The notes under the pieces were generated by a model. That model saw only the letters and a list, made by a program, of their open reading frames with translations, was not told where the DNA came from and did no database searches. Positions 46,200 to 56,055 of a stretch of DNA of 64,000 nucleotides are shown here, piece by piece; within the stretch, counting starts at the first letter, position 1, and every line of letters begins with the position of its first letter. The stretch lies in assembly GCF_014269225.2 (NCBI RefSeq), contig NZ_CP077097.1:3855001-3919000 (forward strand). Reading direction: 5' to 3'. The DNA is from Pseudomonas anuradhapurensis (GTDB lineage Bacteria; Pseudomonadota; Gammaproteobacteria; Pseudomonadales; Pseudomonadaceae). The position numbers and the translations under genes were made by a program.

Positions 46200-47852
46200 A
46201 TGAAAACCTCTTCTCCCGGGGCCATCCGCGAACTGCTGGGCCTGCTTCAACCCTACCGCACGGCGGTGCTCGCCTCGGTGTTGCTGGGCATGCTCGGCGG
46301 CCTGGCAGTGACCGCCCTGCTGGCCACCGTCAACCAGGGCCTGCATGCACCGGGCGGCATGAGCCAGGGCCTGCTGCTGGCCTTCGCCGGCTTGTGCCTG
46401 CTGGCCCTGGTCAGCAGCGTGGCCGCTGACAGCGGCACCAATTACGTCGGCCAGAAGGTCATCGCCCGGCTGCGCAAGGACCTCGGGGCCAAGGTGCTGT
46501 CGGCGCCCATCGAGCAGATCGAGCGTTACCGCAGCCACCGCCTGATCCCGGTGCTGACCCGCGACGTCGACACCATCAGCGACTTCGCCTTCGCCTTCGC
46601 CCCGCTGGCCATCTCGCTCACCACCGTGACCGGCTGCCTGGCCTACCTGGCGTGGTTGTCGTGGCCGATATTCCTCATTACCCTGGCGGCGATCGGCATC
46701 GGCAGCGGCGTGCAGTACATCGCCCGGCAAAAAGGCGTGGCCGGCTTCAACGCCGCGCGCGATGCCGAGGACAACCTGCAGAAGCACTACACAGCCATCG
46801 CCGAAGGCGCCAAGGAGCTGCGCATCGACCGCCGCCGCCGCCACGCCATGCTGACCCGCAACATCCAGGGCAGCGCCGATTTCATCGCCAGCACGCATAT
46901 CCGCGCCATCAACATTTTCGTCGTGGCCAAGAGCCTGGGTTCGATGCTGTTCTTCGTGGTCATCGGCCTGACCCTGGCGTTGCAGTCGCTGTGGCCAAGC
47001 AACGACCCGGCGGTGATGAGCGGCTTCGTGCTGGTGCTGCTGTACATGAAAGGCCCGCTGGAAACCTTGATCAGCAACCTGCCGATCCTCGGCCGTGCCC
47101 AGGTGGCGTTCCGCCGTATTGCCGACCTGGCCGAGCGCTTCTCGTCGCCCGAGCCACACCTGCTGCTGGAACCACCGGCCAGGCGCGCCGCCCCGGCCAG
47201 CGCGCACCTGGAACTGCGCAACGTCGAGTACGCCTACCCACCAGTGGACGGCCACGAACCGTTCCGCGTAGGGCCGGTGAACCTGAGCATCGAGCCGGGC
47301 GAGATCCTGTTCATCGTCGGCGAGAATGGCTGCGGCAAGACCACGCTGATCAAGCTGCTGCTGGGCCTGTATACCCCGCAGCGCGGCGAAGTGCGCCTGA
47401 ACGGCAAGGCCGTCGGCCCGCAAGGGCTGGATGACTATCGCCAACTGTTCACCACGGTGTTCGCCGATTACTACCTGTTCGACGACCTGCCCGAGCACGA
47501 ACACAGCCTGCCTGGTGATGCCACGCGCTACCTGGAACGGCTGGAAATTGCCCACAAGGTGAGCGTACGCGATGGCGCCTTCACCACCACCGACCTGTCG
47601 ACCGGGCAACGCAAGCGCCTGGCGCTGGTCAACGCCTGGTTGGACGGGCGGCCGGTGCTGGTGTTCGACGAATGGGCGGCGGACCAGGACCCGACCTTCC
47701 GCCGGGTGTTCTACACCGAACTGCTGCCGGACCTGAAGCGCATGGGCAAGACCATCATCGTGATCTCGCATGATGACCGCTATTTCGATACGGCGGACAA
47801 GCTGGTGCACCTGAGCAGGGGTCAGATAATCGAAGCGCTTGAGCCGGCATGA
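46200..47852 (+). CDS. pvdE: PvdE-like cyclic-peptide ABC exporter
   Basis: A 550-residue half-transporter with an N-terminal six-helix membrane domain and a C-terminal ATPase. ATPase motifs are Walker A GENGCGKTT (about 379-387), signature LSTGQRKRL, Walker B VLVFDEWAADQDP and the H-loop VISHDD. The DEWAADQDP form of Walker B is typical of the PvdE/SyrD cyclic-peptide exporter group. PvdE moves the precursor ferribactin across the inner membrane to the periplasm for maturation. It is co-transcribed with azurin and lies beside the NRPS and receptor genes, which fits that job. Confidence 0.92.
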   Translation: MKTSSPGAIRELLGLLQPYRTAVLASVLLGMLGGLAVTALLATVNQGLHAPGGMSQGLLLAFAGLCLLALVSSVAADSGTNYVGQKVIARLRKDLGAKVLSAPIEQIERYRSHRLIPVLTRDVDTISDFAFAFAPLAISLTTVTGCLAYLAWLSWPIFLITLAAIGIGSGVQYIARQKGVAGFNAARDAEDNLQKHYTAIAEGAKELRIDRRRRHAMLTRNIQGSADFIASTHIRAINIFVVAKSLGSMLFFVVIGLTLALQSLWPSNDPAVMSGFVLVLLYMKGPLETLISNLPILGRAQVAFRRIADLAERFSSPEPHLLLEPPARRAAPASAHLELRNVEYAYPPVDGHEPFRVGPVNLSIEPGEILFIVGENGCGKTTLIKLLLGLYTPQRGEVRLNGKAVGPQGLDDYRQLFTTVFADYYLFDDLPEHEHSLPGDATRYLERLEIAHKVSVRDGAFTTTDLSTGQRKRLALVNAWLDGRPVLVFDEWAADQDPTFRRVFYTELLPDLKRMGKTIIVISHDDRYFDTADKLVHLSRGQIIEALEPA

Positions 47853-48006
47853 ACCGGCAGCAGAAGCTGTAAAGCCGTGGTCAACGACTTCTATAGCCTC
47901 TCTCTAATCGCTCTATAATTCGCTATAAACCGCTTTCCTGCAGGGCCTTGCCTTGGGATAGCCGCATAGCGTCAGGGGGCTGCGAAACAGCCCCATCAGG
48001 CAGGAT

Positions 48007-48942
48007 TCAGAACAACCAGCGATACAGCAGATAGGCCACCAGCACCGCCAGCACTGGCCGTAGCACGCGGTAGGCCTTGGGGTTGGCGCGCTTGAACTGC
48101 TTCACCTGGGCACTGATGCGGTTGCTGAAACGCTTGCTCCAGGCATAGGCCTGGTTGATCCCGCCCACGCGCTCCTCGTCGGTGTTCTGCGGTGCGGTGG
48201 CACGGCCGAGGAAGGCGCTGACCTTGCGGTTGATGCGGGTCATCAGGGGGCTGCTCAGCGGGCGTTCGATGTCGCAGAACAGGATTACCCGGGTAACGTC
48301 GGTCTCGTTCTTGACCCAGTGCACGTAGGTCTCGTCAAACATCACATCTTCGCCATCACGCCAGGCGTATTCCTCGCCATCGACGTAGATGCGGCAGGCG
48401 TCGGAGTTAGGCGTGGACAGCCCCAGGTGGTAGCGCAAGGAGCCGGCGAACGGGTCGCGGTGCGGGTTCAGGTGGCTGCCACCCGGCAGCAGGGCAAACA
48501 TCGCGCCCTTGACGTTGGGGATGCTGCTGACCAGCTCGACGGTACGCGGGCAGAGGGCTTCGGCCGAGGGCAGCGGCTTGTCGTACCACTTCAGGTAGAA
48601 GCGCTTCCAGCCTTTCTTGAAGAACGAACCGAAACCGGCGTCGTTATCCTTTTCGGCGGCGCGGATATAGCCCTCGTCAAACAGGCGCATGGCCTCTTCA
48701 CGAATTTCCTGCCAGTTGTCCTTGAGCACATCCAGTTCGGGGAAGCGCTGGCGATCCAGGTAAGGCTTGGATGGCACCTTGGAAAACAAGTACATCAGGC
48801 TGTTATAGGGGGCGAACAGCGCCGAATGGTTGACGAACTGGCGCAACACCGGCAGGCGAGCCTTGCCGCGCAGGTGCACGAACAGCACACTGCCGAAAAA
48901 CACCAGCAAGACACCCGCCTTGGCTGCAAAGGAAACGGTCAT
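48007..48942 (-). CDS. lpxO: LpxO-like aspartyl/asparaginyl beta-hydroxylase (lipid A modification)
   Basis: A 311-residue protein with an N-terminal membrane anchor (AAKAGVLLVFFGSVLFVHL) and another hydrophobic segment at the C-terminus. The catalytic domain has the family's LLPGGSHLNPHRDPFAGSLRYHLGL (iron-binding His and Asp/Glu region) and YAWRDGEDVMFDETYVHWVKNET with the second His. LpxO uses Fe(II) and 2-oxoglutarate to make 2-hydroxylated acyl chains on lipid A. The start is ATG 48942, with AAGGAG upstream. It is not part of the siderophore operon; it stands alone, with a GGGCTG/CAGCCC hairpin (47974-47993) behind it. Confidence 0.88.
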   Translation of the reverse strand: MTVSFAAKAGVLLVFFGSVLFVHLRGKARLPVLRQFVNHSALFAPYNSLMYLFSKVPSKPYLDRQRFPELDVLKDNWQEIREEAMRLFDEGYIRAAEKDNDAGFGSFFKKGWKRFYLKWYDKPLPSAEALCPRTVELVSSIPNVKGAMFALLPGGSHLNPHRDPFAGSLRYHLGLSTPNSDACRIYVDGEEYAWRDGEDVMFDETYVHWVKNETDVTRVILFCDIERPLSSPLMTRINRKVSAFLGRATAPQNTDEERVGGINQAYAWSKRFSNRISAQVKQFKRANPKAYRVLRPVLAVLVAYLLYRWLF

Positions 48943-49114
48943 GCTTTCACTCCTTGAGGAAGAGACAGCGCCAGGGCCCTGCACTCCGGTAAATCATCCT
49001 GCCATCATAAACCGCTGCCGCCGGTGTAAAAACAACCCGGGCGGCAACTCATTGATGAAGATTTTGCAATGAACCCGGCCAGCGAACGTTGCGCCGGGTC
49101 AGCGACAAGGCCAA

Positions 49115-50089
49115 TTACTGCTGGTTTTCCTGCTCGCTGAACATGTCGGCGAACAACATGCTGGACAGGTAGCGCTCACCGGAGTCGGGCAAGATTACGA
49201 CGATGGTCTTACCCTGCATCTCCGGTTTTTCGGCCAGGCGCACGGCCGCTGCCATCGCCGCACCACAGGAAATACCACAGAGGATGCCCTCTTCCTGCAT
49301 CAGGCGGATGGCCATGGCCTTGGATTCCTCATCGGTCACCGTCATCACCTGGTCGACCATCGACAGGTCGAGGTTCTTCGGCACGAAGCCGGCGCCGATA
49401 CCCTGGATCTTGTGCGGGCTGGGCTTGAGTTCCTCGCCGGCCAGGGTCTGGGTAATCAGCGGGGATGCCAGGGGTTCCACGGCCACCGACGTGATCGCCT
49501 TGCCCTGGGTCTGCTTGATGTAGCGCGACACACCGGTGATGGTGCCACCGGTGCCCACGCCTGCCACCAGCACATCGATCGCACCATCGGTGTCGTTCCA
49601 GATTTCCGGCCCGGTGGTCTTCTCGTGGATGGCCGGGTTGGCCGGGTTTTCGAACTGGCCAGGCAGGAAGTACCGGGCCGGGTCCGAGGCGACGATTTCG
49701 TTGGCTTTCTCGATCGCGCCCTTCATGCCCTTGGCCGGGTCGGTCAGCACCAGCTCGGCACCCAGCGCCTTCAACACCTTGCGCCGCTCCAGGCTCATCG
49801 AGGCGGGCATGGTCAGCATCAGCTTGTAGCCACGGGCAGCGGCGACGAAGGCCAGGCCGATGCCGGTGTTACCGGAGGTGGGCTCGACGATGGTCATGCC
49901 GGGCTTGAGCTTGCCGCTGCTCTCGGCGTCCCAGACCATGTTTGCGCCGATGCGGCATTTGACCGAGTAACCCGGGTTGCGCCCTTCGATCTTGGCCAGG
50001 ATGGTCACGCCGCGTGGGGCGATGCGGTTGATCTGCACCAGCGGCGTATTGCCGATGGAATGGGCGTTGTCTGCAAAGATACGGCTCAT
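49115..50089 (-). CDS. cysK: Cysteine synthase A (O-acetylserine sulfhydrylase)
   Basis: A 324-residue pyridoxal-phosphate enzyme that makes cysteine from O-acetylserine and sulfide. The PLP lysine is Lys44 in [16 protein letters not shown], followed by [19 protein letters not shown] (substrate loop) and the phosphate-binding [16 protein letters not shown]. The C-terminal [12 protein letters not shown] and [11 protein letters not shown] complete the family pattern. The start at 50089 gives the usual [19 protein letters not shown]-terminus; a second ATG six codons upstream is possible. A weak hairpin (ACCCGG/CCGGGT, 49073-49099) follows the stop. Confidence 0.94.
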   Translation of the reverse strand: MSRIFADNAHSIGNTPLVQINRIAPRGVTILAKIEGRNPGYSVKCRIGANMVWDAESSGKLKPGMTIVEPTSGNTGIGLAFVAAARGYKLMLTMPASMSLERRKVLKALGAELVLTDPAKGMKGAIEKANEIVASDPARYFLPGQFENPANPAIHEKTTGPEIWNDTDGAIDVLVAGVGTGGTITGVSRYIKQTQGKAITSVAVEPLASPLITQTLAGEELKPSPHKIQGIGAGFVPKNLDLSMVDQVMTVTDEESKAMAIRLMQEEGILCGISCGAAMAAAVRLAEKPEMQGKTIVVILPDSGERYLSSMLFADMFSEQENQQ

Positions 50090-50223
50090 GGCAGGGGTCC
50101 TTGGCATGAAAGACAGCAGGGAAAGACCTCAAGGGTAAGCCCGCCCCGGTAGCCCGTAAAGCCCGTTCGAACTCAGCGAGCCGCGTTGCGGTCAACCGCA
50201 CATGCTGCCTTGGAGACACGCTG

Positions 50224-51297
50224 ATGAGAGCCCGTTACCGCTGGCCGTTGATCGGCCTGGCCAGCCTGATCGTGCTGTTGCTGGCGCTGCACCTGGCCCT
50301 GCCCTACCTGGTGCGCGACTACCTCAACGACAAGCTGGCCGACATGGGCGATTACCGTGGCCAGATAACCGACGTCGACCTGGCCTGGTGGCGCGGCGCG
50401 TACCAGATCAACGGGCTGAAGATCGTCAAGACCACCGGCAAGGTGCCGGTGCCGTTCCTCGACGCCCCGCTGATCGACCTGTCGGTGAGCTGGCATGCCC
50501 TGTGGTACGACCGCGCGGTGGTAGCCGAAGTGGTGTTCGACCGGCCTGAACTGAACTTCGTCGACGGCGGCAACAAGCAGAACTCGCAGACTGGCCAGGG
50601 CACCGACTGGCGCCAGCAACTGGAAAAACTGCTGCCGATCACCCTCAACGAGGTACGCATTGATGATGGCGTGCTGACCTTCCGCAATTTCAACTCGAAG
50701 CCACCGGTCAACCTCAAGGCCACCCAGTTGAACGCCAGCATTCGCAACCTTACCAACATTCGCGACGAACAAGGCCGACGCGACGCCAGCTTCGATGGCA
50801 CGGCGCTGATCGTGGGCGATGCCAAGGTGGAAAGCCGCGCCACGTTCGACCCGTTCAGCAACTTCGACGACTTCGAGTTCCGCCTGCGCGCCACCGGTAT
50901 CGAGCTGCGCAAGCTCAATGACTTCGCCAGCGCCTACGGCAAGTTCGACTTCAACGCCGGCCACGGCGACGTGGTGATAGAAGCCGAGGCCACCAACGGG
51001 CGCTTGACCGGGTACATCAAGCCGCTGTTGCGGGATGTGGATGTGTTCGACTGGCAGCAGGACGTGCAAGAAAAGGACAAAGGCTTCTTCCGCTCGATCT
51101 GGGAAGCGCTGGTGGGCGCGACCGAGACAGTCCTGAAAAACCAGCCGAAGAACCAGTTCGCCACCCGGGTGGAATTGCATGGCAGCGTACGCAAGCAGAA
51201 TATCAGTGCGTTCGAGGCGTTCCTGCAGATCCTGCGCAACGGGTTCATCGAAGCGTTCAATGCGCGCTATGAGCGTGACGCGCCGGATTCCGACTGA
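50224..51297 (+). CDS. DUF748/AsmA-like membrane-anchored protein
   Basis: A 357-residue protein with one N-terminal membrane helix (LIGLASLIVLLLALHLALPYLV) and a large periplasmic part rich in beta strands. The order DYLNDKLADMGDYRGQITDVDLAWWRGAYQINGLKI, then VSWHALWYDRAVVAEVVFDRPELNFVDG, then LNEVRIDDGVLTFRNFNSKPPVNLKATQL is the DUF748 pattern. DUF748 and AsmA-like proteins are linked to the outer membrane and lipid transport, but no precise function is known here. The gene is monocistronic and divergent from cysK. Confidence 0.8.
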   Translation: MRARYRWPLIGLASLIVLLLALHLALPYLVRDYLNDKLADMGDYRGQITDVDLAWWRGAYQINGLKIVKTTGKVPVPFLDAPLIDLSVSWHALWYDRAVVAEVVFDRPELNFVDGGNKQNSQTGQGTDWRQQLEKLLPITLNEVRIDDGVLTFRNFNSKPPVNLKATQLNASIRNLTNIRDEQGRRDASFDGTALIVGDAKVESRATFDPFSNFDDFEFRLRATGIELRKLNDFASAYGKFDFNAGHGDVVIEAEATNGRLTGYIKPLLRDVDVFDWQQDVQEKDKGFFRSIWEALVGATETVLKNQPKNQFATRVELHGSVRKQNISAFEAFLQILRNGFIEAFNARYERDAPDSD

Positions 51298-51394
51298 GAT
51301 GGCGTGACGGGGCATTCAGGGACTGAATACCCGGTCTGCGTTTCCAGTCGGCGAACCCCGCGTTATAGTCGGTGACAAATCGAAAACAGGTATT

Positions 51395-51489
51395 GGGCTT
51401 TCGCGGGCACGCCCGCTCCCACAGGTACCCCACAGATCCGCAAGGTTGTGCAATGCCTGTGGGAGCGGGCGTGCCCGCGAAGAGGCCCT
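51395..51489. repeat. Inverted pair of REP elements (REPIN-like)
   Basis: Two facing copies with the core TTCGCGGGCACGCCCGCTCC and its complement, about 35 bases each, between the DUF748 gene and moxR. Confidence 0.85.
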
Positions 51490-51517
51490 GACAGGCATAC
51501 GGCAGAGGACAGACCCC

Positions 51518-52363
51518 ATGAAGTTCGAAGGCACCCGCGACTACGTCGCCACAGACGACCTGAAACTGGCGGTAAACGCGGCCATCACCCTCGAACGCCC
51601 CTTGCTGGTCAAGGGCGAACCCGGCACCGGCAAGACCATGCTCGCCGAGCAGCTGGCCGCCTCGTTCGGCGCACGGCTGATCACCTGGCACATCAAGTCC
51701 ACCACCAAGGCCCACCAGGGCCTGTACGAGTACGATGCGGTCAGCCGCCTGCGCGACTCGCAGCTGGGCGTGGACAAGGTCCACGACGTGCGCAACTACC
51801 TGAAGAAAGGCAAGCTCTGGGAAGCCTTCGAGGCCGATGAACGGGTGATCCTGCTGATCGATGAAATCGACAAGGCCGACATCGAGTTCCCCAACGACCT
51901 GCTGCAGGAACTCGACAAGATGGAGTTCTACGTCTACGAAATCGACGAGACCATCAAGGCCAAGCAGCGCCCGATCATCATCATCACCTCGAACAACGAG
52001 AAGGAACTGCCAGACGCCTTCCTGCGCCGCTGCTTCTTCCATTACATCGCCTTCCCCGACCGCACCACCCTGCAGCAGATCGTCGACGTGCACTACCCCA
52101 ACATCAGCCAGGCGCTGGTCAGCGAAGCGCTGGATGTGTTCTTCGACGTGCGCAAGGTGCCAGGCCTGAAGAAAAAACCGTCCACCTCCGAGCTGGTCGA
52201 CTGGCTCAAGCTGCTGATGGCCGACAACATTGGTGAAGCGGTACTGCGCGAGCGCGACCCGACCAAAGCCATCCCACCGCTAGCCGGGGCCCTGGTGAAG
52301 AACGAGCAGGACGTACAGCTGCTCGAACGCCTGGCCTTCATGAGCCGGCGCGGCAACCGCTGA
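51518..52363 (+). CDS. MoxR-family AAA+ ATPase
   Basis: A 281-residue ATPase with Walker A GEPGTGKT (residues 33-40), Walker B VILLIDEIDKAD, a sensor 1 region IIIITSNNEKELPDAFLRRCFFHYI and a C-terminal helical lid. MoxR proteins act as chaperones or assembly factors for enzymes or complexes, usually with a VWA-domain partner, and such a gene follows after 13 bases. The start is ATG 51518, with AGAGGA upstream; an upstream ATG within the REP pair is unlikely. The target of the pair is unknown. Confidence 0.93.
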   Translation: MKFEGTRDYVATDDLKLAVNAAITLERPLLVKGEPGTGKTMLAEQLAASFGARLITWHIKSTTKAHQGLYEYDAVSRLRDSQLGVDKVHDVRNYLKKGKLWEAFEADERVILLIDEIDKADIEFPNDLLQELDKMEFYVYEIDETIKAKQRPIIIITSNNEKELPDAFLRRCFFHYIAFPDRTTLQQIVDVHYPNISQALVSEALDVFFDVRKVPGLKKKPSTSELVDWLKLLMADNIGEAVLRERDPTKAIPPLAGALVKNEQDVQLLERLAFMSRRGNR

Positions 52364-52376
52364 CAGGAGCCGGGCC

Positions 52377-53555
52377 ATGCTGCTCAACCTGTTCAATGAA
52401 ATGCGCGCGGCCAAGGTGCCGGTGTCGGTGCGCGAACTGCTCGACCTGCACCAGGCCCTGCAGAAGCACGTGGTGTTCGCCGACATGGACGCGTTCTACT
52501 ACCTCGCCCGCGCCATCCTGGTAAAGGACGAACGCCATTTCGACAAGTTCGACCGGGCTTTCGCGGCCTACTTCAAGGGCCTGGAAAACCTCGACCGGCA
52601 CATCGAGGCGCTGATCCCCGACGACTGGCTGCGCAAGGAGTTCGAGCGCTCGCTGAGCGACGAAGAGCGGGCGCAGATCCAGTCGCTCGGCGGCCTGGAC
52701 AAGCTGATCGAGGAATTCAAGAAGCGCCTCGAAGAGCAGAAGGAACGCCACGCTGGCGGCAACAAGTGGATCGGCACCGGCGGCACCAGCCCGTTCGGCT
52801 CGGGCGGTTTCAACCCCGAGGGCATCCGCGTGGGCGAGGCCGGCAAGCGCCAGGGCAAGGCGGTGAAGGTGTGGGACCAGCGTGAATACAAGAACCTTGA
52901 CGACCAGGTCGAGCTGGGTACGCGCAACATCAAGCTGGCGTTGCGCCGGCTGCGCAAGTTCGCCCGCGAAGGCGCCGCCGAGGAACTGGACATCGACGGC
53001 ACCATCGACCACACCGCACGCGATGCCGGGCTTCTGAACATTCAGATGCGCCCCGAGCGGCGCAACACGGTCAAGCTGCTGTTGCTGTTCGACATCGGCG
53101 GTTCGATGGATGCCCACATCAAGGTCTGCGAAGAGCTGTTTTCGGCGTGCAAGACCGAATTCAAGCACCTGGAGTACTACTACTTCCACAACTTCGTGTA
53201 CGAGTCGGTATGGAAGAACAACCTGCGCCGCACCTCGGAGCGGTATTCCACCTTCGACCTGCTGCACAAATACGGCGATGACTACAAAGTGGTGTTCGTC
53301 GGCGATGCGGCCATGGCGCCCTACGAAATCACCCAGCCAGGTGGCAGCGTCGAGCACTGGAACGAAGAAGCCGGCTACGTGTGGATGCAGCGCTTCATGG
53401 AGAAATTCCGCAAGATCATCTGGATCAACCCGTACCCGAAGCAGGCCTGGGACTACACCGCATCGACCCATCTGGTGCGCGACCTGATCGAAGACAAGAT
53501 GTACCCGCTGACCTTGCAGGGGTTGGAAGAAGGGATGCGTTACCTGTCCAAGTGA
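52377..53555 (+). CDS. CoxE-like VWA-domain protein, partner of MoxR
   Basis: A 392-residue soluble protein. The N-terminal half is helical and charged (LFNEMRAAKVPVSVRELLDLHQAL, then LDKLIEEFKKRLEEQKERH). The C-terminal half is a VWA fold with TVKLLLLFDIGGSMDAH, FKHLEYYYFHNFVYESVW and YKVVFVGDAAMAPYEI. The first metal-site loop reads DIGGS instead of DxSxS, so one metal-coordinating hydroxyl is missing. It forms an operon with moxR (13-base gap). Together they probably make a MoxR-VWA chaperone pair; the client is not evident. Confidence 0.88.
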   Translation: MLLNLFNEMRAAKVPVSVRELLDLHQALQKHVVFADMDAFYYLARAILVKDERHFDKFDRAFAAYFKGLENLDRHIEALIPDDWLRKEFERSLSDEERAQIQSLGGLDKLIEEFKKRLEEQKERHAGGNKWIGTGGTSPFGSGGFNPEGIRVGEAGKRQGKAVKVWDQREYKNLDDQVELGTRNIKLALRRLRKFAREGAAEELDIDGTIDHTARDAGLLNIQMRPERRNTVKLLLLFDIGGSMDAHIKVCEELFSACKTEFKHLEYYYFHNFVYESVWKNNLRRTSERYSTFDLLHKYGDDYKVVFVGDAAMAPYEITQPGGSVEHWNEEAGYVWMQRFMEKFRKIIWINPYPKQAWDYTASTHLVRDLIEDKMYPLTLQGLEEGMRYLSK

Positions 53556-53568
53556 TGTTGCCAGTGCT

Positions 53569-53662
53569 GGCCCTTTCGCGGGTGAACCCGCTCCCACAGG
53601 TATTGCGCAAGCCTTGAGGCCTGTGGGGTACCTGTGGGAGCGGGTTCACCCGCGAAGAGGCC
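53569..53662. repeat. Inverted pair of REP elements (REPIN-like)
   Basis: Two facing copies with the core TTCGCGGGTGAACCCGCTCC and its complement between the convergent ends of the VWA gene and pxpC. A likely bidirectional transcription end. Confidence 0.85.
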
Positions 53663-53669
53663 GGAAGCC

Positions 53670-54587
53670 TTAACGCCAACGGTCCAGGTATGCCTGCTGC
53701 TCCCGCCACGCCTCGTCCTGCACCACCGCCCTGAAGCGCACCACCGCTCCCGGCATGCACTGCGCCAGCTGTGCCAGCGCCAGCGGCGTCAACGCCCCCA
53801 GCCGCGGATAGCCGCCAATTGTCTGCCGGTCATTGAGCAGCACGATCGGCTGCCCGTCCGGCGGCACCTGTACCGCGCCCAGCGGAATGCCCTCGGAAAT
53901 CATCGGCGCCCCCTGATGGACCAGCTGCGGCCCCAGCAGGCGGATGCCCATGCGGTCGGCGCGGCTGTCCAGGGTCCACTCGCGATTGAACGCCTCGAAC
54001 AGGCTGGTACCGCTGAACTCGCCAATCTGCGCGCCCATCACCAGGTCGAGCACTGGCTTTTGCAGGTATTGCGGCCGCAGCGCTGGCGGCACCTCGCGCA
54101 GCGTCGTTGCGCTGCCGGCGAAGGTCAACAACTGGCCCTTGCCAAGCGCAGCCCCGCGGCCATCGATGCCGCCCAGTGCTTCGCGTACCACCGTGGCACA
54201 ACTGCCCAGCACGTCCGCCCCGAGGACCCCCCCAGGTGCCGCCAGGTAGGCCCGCACGCCCTGCTTCGGCTGCTGCAGGGTCAACCGCTGCCCCTTGGCC
54301 AAGACAAAGCTGCGCCACGGCGCCAGCGGCTGGTCATCGACCCGCGCGTCCAGGTCGGCACCGGCCAGCGCCAGCACGCAATCCTGTTCGGCCACCACGC
54401 AGAAACCACCCAGCGCCACCTCGGCCACCGGCGCCGCCAACGGGTTGCCCAGCAGCCAGTTGGCCCAGTGCATCGCCACCCAGTCCAGCGCCCCGCCCTG
54501 GGTCACGCCCAGGTGGCGCACGCCGAAGCGCCCGGCATCCTGCAGCTGGCACAGCGGCGTACTGGCCTCGATCATCAATTGCTTCAT
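53670..54587 (-). CDS. pxpC: 5-oxoprolinase subunit C (PxpC, KipA-like)
   Basis: A 305-residue protein of the biotin-dependent carboxyltransferase/KipA fold. Characteristic segments are LCQLQDAGRFGVRHLGVTQGGALDWVA at the N-terminus, GVRAYLAAPGGVLGADVLGSCAT in the middle and ISEGIPLGAVQVPPDGQPIVLLNDRQTIGGYPRLG at the C-terminus. With PxpA and PxpB it makes the ATP-dependent 5-oxoprolinase that opens 5-oxoproline to glutamate. It overlaps pxpB by 4 bases. The REP pair marks the operon end. Confidence 0.92.
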   Translation of the reverse strand: MKQLMIEASTPLCQLQDAGRFGVRHLGVTQGGALDWVAMHWANWLLGNPLAAPVAEVALGGFCVVAEQDCVLALAGADLDARVDDQPLAPWRSFVLAKGQRLTLQQPKQGVRAYLAAPGGVLGADVLGSCATVVREALGGIDGRGAALGKGQLLTFAGSATTLREVPPALRPQYLQKPVLDLVMGAQIGEFSGTSLFEAFNREWTLDSRADRMGIRLLGPQLVHQGAPMISEGIPLGAVQVPPDGQPIVLLNDRQTIGGYPRLGALTPLALAQLAQCMPGAVVRFRAVVQDEAWREQQAYLDRWR

Positions 54588-55270
54588 CCTTGCGCCTCCA
54601 CATCACCGCCCAGAGCCAGGAACTCGCTGCGCGAAACCGGCACGAAGCGCACCCGGTCGCCGGGTTGCAACAGGCTGTAGCCCTCGCGCTCGCGGTCGAA
54701 CAGGCGCACCGGGGTACGCCCGATCAGGTTCCAGCCACCCGGCGACACCGCCGGATAGGCTGCGGTCTGGCGTTCGGCAATGCCGACACTACCCGCCGCC
54801 ACACGCTTGCGCGGGGTGCTTAGGCGTGGGCTGGCCAAGCGTTCGTCGACCAGGCCCATGAAGCCGAAACCAGGGGCGAACCCCAGGGCGAACACCGGGT
54901 ACTCACGCGCGCTGTGCAAGCGGATCACCTCGGCTTCACTCAAGCCGCTGCGGGCCGCCAGCAGCGGCAGTTCCGGGCCGACGCTGGGGTCGTACCACAC
55001 CGGGATCTCATGGCGGCGCCCAGCGCTGCCCGTGTCTGGCTGCACGCCTTCCAGCGCACCAAGGATCAGCGCCCTCGCCTCCCCCGGTGGCAGGTCGAAC
55101 TGCACCATCAGCGTGGTGTAGGACGGCACCAGGTCCAGCAGGTGCTCGCCGAATGCCGCGCGCAAGCGCTGGCTGGCGGCGAGCAGCCAGGGCATGTTGG
55201 CCTCGTCGATGCGTTCGAACAGGCGCACCATCAGGCTGTCGACGGCCACCACCTCGATCCGTGGGTTCAT
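54584..55270 (-). CDS. pxpB: 5-oxoprolinase subunit B (PxpB, KipI-like)
   Basis: A 228-residue protein of the KipI/allophanate-hydrolase-subunit-1 family. Segments [57 protein letters not shown] and [32 protein letters not shown] are all typical. It overlaps both pxpA and pxpC by 4 bases, so the three subunits are translated together. KipI-type proteins were first named as kinase inhibitors in Bacillus, but the three-gene set points to 5-oxoprolinase. Confidence 0.92.
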   Translation of the reverse strand: MNPRIEVVAVDSLMVRLFERIDEANMPWLLAASQRLRAAFGEHLLDLVPSYTTLMVQFDLPPGEARALILGALEGVQPDTGSAGRRHEIPVWYDPSVGPELPLLAARSGLSEAEVIRLHSAREYPVFALGFAPGFGFMGLVDERLASPRLSTPRKRVAAGSVGIAERQTAAYPAVSPGGWNLIGRTPVRLFDREREGYSLLQPGDRVRFVPVSRSEFLALGGDVEAQG

Positions 55271-56019
55271 GGCGACTCCAGCGCTTCGAGGGCCTGGCGA
55301 ATCTGCCGTACCGCCGCCACCGAGCTGTCGTTGTCGCCGTGCACGCAGAGGGTGTTGGCCTCAAGTTGCAACGCGCTGCCATCGTCCGCCCCCAGCGTTT
55401 CGCCACGGGCAAGGCGCACGGCCTGGTCCACTACCAGTGCCGGGTCGTGGTGCACCGCACCGGGCAGGCGCCGCGACACCAGGTGGCCACTGGCGGTGTA
55501 GGCGCGGTCGGCGAACGCCTCGAACCACAGCGGCACGCCAATTTCATCGCCCAGCGCCTGGGCCGCACGATTGTCGGCGGTGGCCATCAGCATCAACGGC
55601 AGGTCGTCGCCGTAGGCCGCCACAGCCTCCAGCACGCTGCGCAGCTTGAGCGGGTCGGCCATCATGTCGTTGTACAGCGCGCCATGGGGTTTCACATAGG
55701 CCACGCGGCCACCCTGAACTTTGCAGATACCGTCCAGCGCACCGATCTGGTAGTGCAGCAGGTCGCGGATTTCCTCCGCGCTGCAGGCCATGGAACGGCG
55801 ACCGAAGCCGACCAGGTCCGGGTAGGCCGGGTGTGCGCCAATGGTCACCCCGTGCTCCAGCGCCAGGGCCACGGTGCGGCGCATGGTGCCAGGGTCGCCG
55901 GCGTGGTAGCCGCAGGCGATGTTGGCGCAATCGATAAACGGCATGACCTCGGCATCCAGGCCCATGCGCCAGCTGCCGAAACTCTCGCCCATGTCGCAGT
56001 TGAGTAGCAGGCGTTTCAC
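55267..56019 (-). CDS. pxpA: 5-oxoprolinase subunit A (PxpA, LamB/YcsF family)
   Basis: A 250-residue protein of the LamB/YcsF family, with [12 protein letters not shown] at the start, then [56 protein letters not shown] and the C-terminal LCVHGDND. I chose GTG 56019 as start because GGGAGG sits 7 bases upstream and the product then begins [13 protein letters not shown], as usual for the family; an ATG nine codons earlier is the alternative. The MFS transporter gene ends 36 bases upstream, in the same direction. Confidence 0.9.
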   Translation of the reverse strand: MKRLLLNCDMGESFGSWRMGLDAEVMPFIDCANIACGYHAGDPGTMRRTVALALEHGVTIGAHPAYPDLVGFGRRSMACSAEEIRDLLHYQIGALDGICKVQGGRVAYVKPHGALYNDMMADPLKLRSVLEAVAAYGDDLPLMLMATADNRAAQALGDEIGVPLWFEAFADRAYTASGHLVSRRLPGAVHHDPALVVDQAVRLARGETLGADDGSALQLEANTLCVHGDNDSSVAAVRQIRQALEALESP

Positions 56020-56055
56020 CGCTCGGCCTCCCATGTGGTTGTTCATATGCCTACC

